The translations under genes were made by a program, and so were the position numbers. 16,409 nucleotides of DNA from Thermoplasmatota archaeon (lineage in GTDB: Archaea > Thermoplasmatota > E2 > DHVEG-1): the NCBI GenBank assembly GCA_016930995.1, contig JAFGFQ010000004.1, positions 1 to 16,409 on the forward strand. Direction: 5' to 3'. Positions within the stretch are counted from its first letter, which is position 1. Each line of letters begins with the position of its first letter. Under the pieces are notes generated by a model. That model was not told the origin of the DNA and made no database searches. It saw only the letters and a program-made list of their open reading frames with translations. Positions 14,814-16,409 of this stretch are shown here, one piece after another.

Positions 14814-14987
14814 TCAGAAGAAACAGGTCCCCGGATCAAATCTCTGTTCGATTATCACAGATCCTGCTGGATACTCTTGTCCTTTGCGAAAAACGTCGGC
14901 AACATTATCGCTTCTGTACAATACTTTTCTCTTTTTATTGAGTAACACCCAGTTGCCATTCTGTTTTTTCATTTCTTTCTTTTTCAT
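14814..14987 (-). CDS. DUF5678-like small protein upstream of the aspartic protease
   Basis: A 57-residue protein read directly from the sequence: MKKKEMKKQN, then GNWVLLNKKRKVLYRSDNVA, a short helix DVFRKGQEYP, then strands SVIIEQRF and FDPGTCFF. The order G-x-W-V, a lysine-rich turn, D-x-V, V-I-I and a C-terminal F-F matches DUF5678 and the 66-residue homologue at 13398. AGGAGAAGAAGG precedes the ATG at 14987. The stop is 4 nt before the protease start. The shared architecture with the PIN operon makes spurious coding unlikely. Function is unknown to me. Confidence 0.7.
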   Translation of the reverse strand: MKKKEMKKQNGNWVLLNKKRKVLYRSDNVADVFRKGQEYPAGSVIIEQRFDPGTCFF

Positions 14988-15020
14988 ACCTTCTTCTCCT
15001 TAAATCCTATAGTGGTTTAA

Positions 15021-15030
15021 CTTTATATTC
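15021..15030 (-). promoter_or_regulatory. TATA-box promoter of the DUF5678-retropepsin pair
   Basis: GAATATAAAG on the minus strand predicts a start near 15001, leaving a 14-nt leader made almost wholly of the AGGAGAAGAAGG ribosome site. Confidence 0.45.
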
Positions 15031-15150
15031 CTTTTCAAAAGCAACATAGGCATTATCATTTATATCAAATCCTTTGGGGTCGTTGAAACTATTATCCTTT
15101 GTATTTTATAGATTAAAAAAAACCGTGAATATCTTCTCAGGATTTCCCCT

Positions 15151-15260
15151 GAAAAAATCACAAAATATAAGAAGCAATAAATAATTCATTTTCTTAGGTC
15201 TAGTAATAAAGTCTGGGAGAAAGAACACTATGAATATTCGTGAGATGCCATAGTTTGAGA
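15151..15260. repeat. Direct repeat, upstream copy (duplicated radC 5' region)
   Basis: Aligned without gaps to 15985-16094 (offset 834), 87 of 110 bases are identical, counted by eye. Three 10-base blocks match completely (15181-15190, 15211-15220, 15231-15240). The copy covers a TATA-like AAAATATAAG, the leader with GGGAGAA, an ATG and eleven codons. Similarity collapses at both ends. The DUF2683-RelE module lies between the copies. Confidence 0.8.
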
Positions 15261-15262
15261 GA
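15230..15262 (+). pseudogene. radC 5' remnant
   Basis: ATG AAT ATT CGT GAG ATG CCA TAG TTT GAG AGA is the counterpart of the first eleven codons of the intact radC at 16064. Codon 8 is TAG instead of TGG, and similarity ends after codon 11. It encodes only MNIREMP before the stop, so it is a relic, not a gene. Confidence 0.7.
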
Positions 15263-15309
15263 TCTCTCATTTGATACTGATTTAAGCGATTTTCATGAGC
15301 GGTGAAGAA

Positions 15310-15347
15310 AAGTATAAATATTAATCCCATATTAATATGATATTAAG
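15310..15347 (+). promoter_or_regulatory. Promoter and phased operator repeats of the DUF2683-RelE module
   Basis: AAGTATAAATATT holds the TATA element, with a start near 15340. Three 8-mers, ATATTAAT, ATATTAAT and ATATTAAG, start at 15318, 15329 and 15340, exactly 11 bp apart, and the middle one is part of a perfect palindrome CATATTAATATG (15328-15339). Same-face repeats across a promoter suit cooperative binding of an antitoxin that represses its own operon. AAGGTG lies just before the ATG. Confidence 0.5.
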
Positions 15348-15356
15348 GTGAAATAA

Positions 15357-15602
15357 ATGGTCCAGGCGATCATCGATATCAATGAACGAACCAACCGGAT
15401 CTTAAACATCCTTAAGGCAAAGTATGGGTTGAAGGACAAAAGCCAGGCGATCGAACGTATGGCAGAAGAATACGAGGAGAACCTGTTGGAACCAGCGTTA
15501 AAACCAACGTATGTCGAAAAGATACGAAACATAGAATCCAAAGGGAAATTTTCGAAATATGCCACGTTGAAACAGTTGAGAGATGAAATCGAACATGCGT
15601 AA
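15357..15602 (+). CDS. DUF2683-family antitoxin
   Basis: The 81-residue protein begins MVQAIIDINERTNRILNILK and continues KYGLKDKSQAIERMAEEYEE, the strand-helix-helix pattern of the archaeal DUF2683 family, which resembles RHH antitoxins. The C-terminal part (FVEK-like YVEKIRNIESKGKF, then LKQLRDEIE) is charged and probably binds the toxin. AAGGTG precedes the ATG with suitable spacing. Its stop lies 8 nt inside the downstream toxin frame. It is the antitoxin and likely autorepressor of the pair. Confidence 0.85.
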   Translation: MVQAIIDINERTNRILNILKAKYGLKDKSQAIERMAEEYEENLLEPALKPTYVEKIRNIESKGKFSKYATLKQLRDEIEHA

Positions 15603-15864
15603 ATACTCCTCTGAGGAGCAGTTCAAAAAGAAGATGTGTATTCTTTTTAAGAAAGATAAAAAACGATATATGATTCTTCTGAAAAAGATGGAAGAAATCC
15701 TCAGTTGTGACGACGTGACGCATTATAAGAATCTGCGGGCGCCGCTCCGACATCTGAAGCGAGTACATATCGACTCACACTTCGTCTTGGTTTTCCGCTA
15801 TGATGAATCGGCCGATTCCATTCTGTTCTATGATCTTGACCATCATGACAACATCTACAAGTGA
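15595..15864 (+). CDS. RelE/ParE-superfamily toxin
   Basis: The 89-residue protein reads MRKYSSEEQFKKKM, then KKDKKRYMILLKKMEEIL (two helices), HYKNLRAPLRHLKRVHIDSH and FVLVFRYDESADSILFYDLDHHDNIYK (sheet). This is the fold pattern of archaeal RelE-type mRNA interferases that cut mRNA in the ribosome. The C-terminal DLDHHDNIYK is the conserved end of this subfamily. I chose the ATG at 15595, overlapping the antitoxin end by 8 nt, because homologues start MRKY as I recall them. An in-frame ATG at 15583 is the alternative. It is cotranscribed with the antitoxin. Confidence 0.85.
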   Translation: MRKYSSEEQFKKKMCILFKKDKKRYMILLKKMEEILSCDDVTHYKNLRAPLRHLKRVHIDSHFVLVFRYDESADSILFYDLDHHDNIYK

Positions 15865-15984
15865 ATAACATCAGAGAGACCGGAGAATGGGATCGATTAT
15901 TTTGAGTGGATGCTCCATCTGTGAATATAAATTACGTGAAATTACGTGACGTATTTCTTCAGAATACTCACACATGATTCTTTT

Positions 15985-16094
15985 AAAAAAATCGTAAAAT
16001 ATATGAATGGACAGATAATTCATTTTCCTAAGTCTATTGGAAAAGTCTGGGAGAAATGAAGTCATGAATATTCGTGAGATGCCGTGGTTTGAGA
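15985..16094. repeat. Direct repeat, downstream copy (intact radC 5' region)
   Basis: The second member of the 110-bp repeat with 15151-15260. It holds the live radC promoter, leader and first eleven codons with TGG at codon 8. The 120-bp gap from the RelE stop (15864) to this copy shows no gene. Confidence 0.8.
15996..16005 (+). promoter_or_regulatory. TATA-box promoter of radC
   Basis: AAAATATATG gives an expected start near 16026 and a leader of about 38 nt with GGGAG 10 nt before the ATG at 16064. The element is retained in the upstream repeat copy as AAAATATAAG. Confidence 0.45.
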
Positions 16095-16409
16095 GGCCGG
16101 GGGCTCGGTTGATCCGCAGTGGTCCTGAGGTGCTCTCTGATGCTGAGCTGCTTGCGATCGTGCTTGGTCGCGGAAGCAAGGAAGAAAACGTCATCGACTG
16201 TTCTCGTCGGGTTCTTCGTGAGGCGAATCTGAACTTTCTTGCGGAGCAATCGGTACCTGAGCTTGCCAAGACGTTCGGTGATGACGAAGTAAAAGCAATG
16301 AAGGTTTCTGCGATGTTTGAGCTGTTCCGACGCACCAACAGGCTCAAGGCAGCCGGGTTCAGCCGTAAGATGCAGAGTGCGGAGGATGTGTACCATTATT
16401 TTGCTGACA
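16064..16409 (+). CDS. radC: RadC/UPF0758-family protein (partial, C-terminus beyond right edge)
   Basis: The frame is open to the window end, with 115 codons visible. It reads MNIREMPWFERPGARLIRSG, then PEVLSDAELLAIVLGRGSKE, VIDCSRRVLREANLNFL, and KAMKVSAMFELFRRTN. This is the helical N-terminal domain of RadC proteins (RP-x-E/A-R-L with LSDAELLAILL). The JAB/MPN metalloprotease-like domain should follow outside the window. Despite the name, a role in DNA repair is not established, and the domain is also common near mobile elements. The ATG has GGGAG 10 nt upstream. Its promoter and first codons are duplicated upstream, separated by a toxin-antitoxin pair. Confidence 0.85.
   Translation, partial: MNIREMPWFERPGARLIRSGPEVLSDAELLAIVLGRGSKEENVIDCSRRVLREANLNFLAEQSVPELAKTFGDDEVKAMKVSAMFELFRRTNRLKAAGFSRKMQSAEDVYHYFAD

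Noticed and set aside
15106..15330. Minus-strand frame similar to part of the frame at 15871-16347 (LSN-x-GISRIF and LPDF shared)
   Set aside because: The similarity is fully explained by the 110-bp DNA repeat. In the right copy the frame is antisense to radC and has no ribosome site or known domain.

Overview
The window looks archaeal, most likely from an uncultured euryarchaeon of the Thermoplasmatota type; the phylum is my inference. Putative promoters are single A/T-rich TATA boxes about 25 nt before a short or absent leader, with no bacterial -35/-10 pairs. Ribosome sites are GGAG, GAGGT or GGTG. Several families are ones I know mainly from archaea: DUF5678, DUF2683 with RelE, RHH with PIN, and multi-domain secreted proteins with C25 peptidase, arylsulfotransferase and Ig-like modules. 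No rRNA, tRNA, CRISPR array or transposase was seen.

Positions 1-4300 and 7400-13300 are an extracytoplasmic gene set. It holds a truncated Ig-like secreted protein (1-680, minus), a serine beta-lactamase/penicillin-binding-like hydrolase (808-2034, minus), a membrane-anchored metacaspase-like protease with an EF-hand (2239-3390, plus), a lipoprotein with a putative-Ig fold (3473-4279, minus), a gingipain-like C25 cysteine protease (7429-9699, plus), an arylsulfotransferase-like propeller with an Ig-like tail (9725-11437, minus) and a seven-bladed repeat propeller (11682-13250, minus). Most have their own promoter, so they read as independent surface or secreted proteins, probably for degrading or binding extracellular polymers, rather than one operon.

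Positions 4421-7283 interrupt this set. A small nine-cysteine protein (minus) diverges from an operon of a DASS/SLC13-type anion transporter and a tandem universal-stress-protein-like protein (plus). A perfect 16-bp palindrome lies between the two promoters and is a good operator candidate. The transporter has PEH where the first SNT signature of the family should be.

Positions 13398-15864 form a compact island of small modules: (i) RHH antitoxin, PIN toxin and DUF5678 protein in overlapping frames, with a perfect palindrome at the promoter; (ii) a 57-residue DUF5678-like protein followed 4 nt later by a retropepsin-like aspartic protease; (iii) a DUF2683 antitoxin with a RelE-family toxin, preceded by three helically phased repeats. 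The same kind of small DUF5678 partner therefore accompanies both a nuclease toxin and a protease.

The window ends inside radC (16064 to the right edge). The promoter, leader and first eleven codons of radC recur 834 bp upstream as a 110-bp ungapped direct repeat (87 of 110 identical), with codon 8 changed from TGG to TAG. The DUF2683-RelE module lies between the two copies, as expected if it was inserted at, and duplicated, the radC 5' end.
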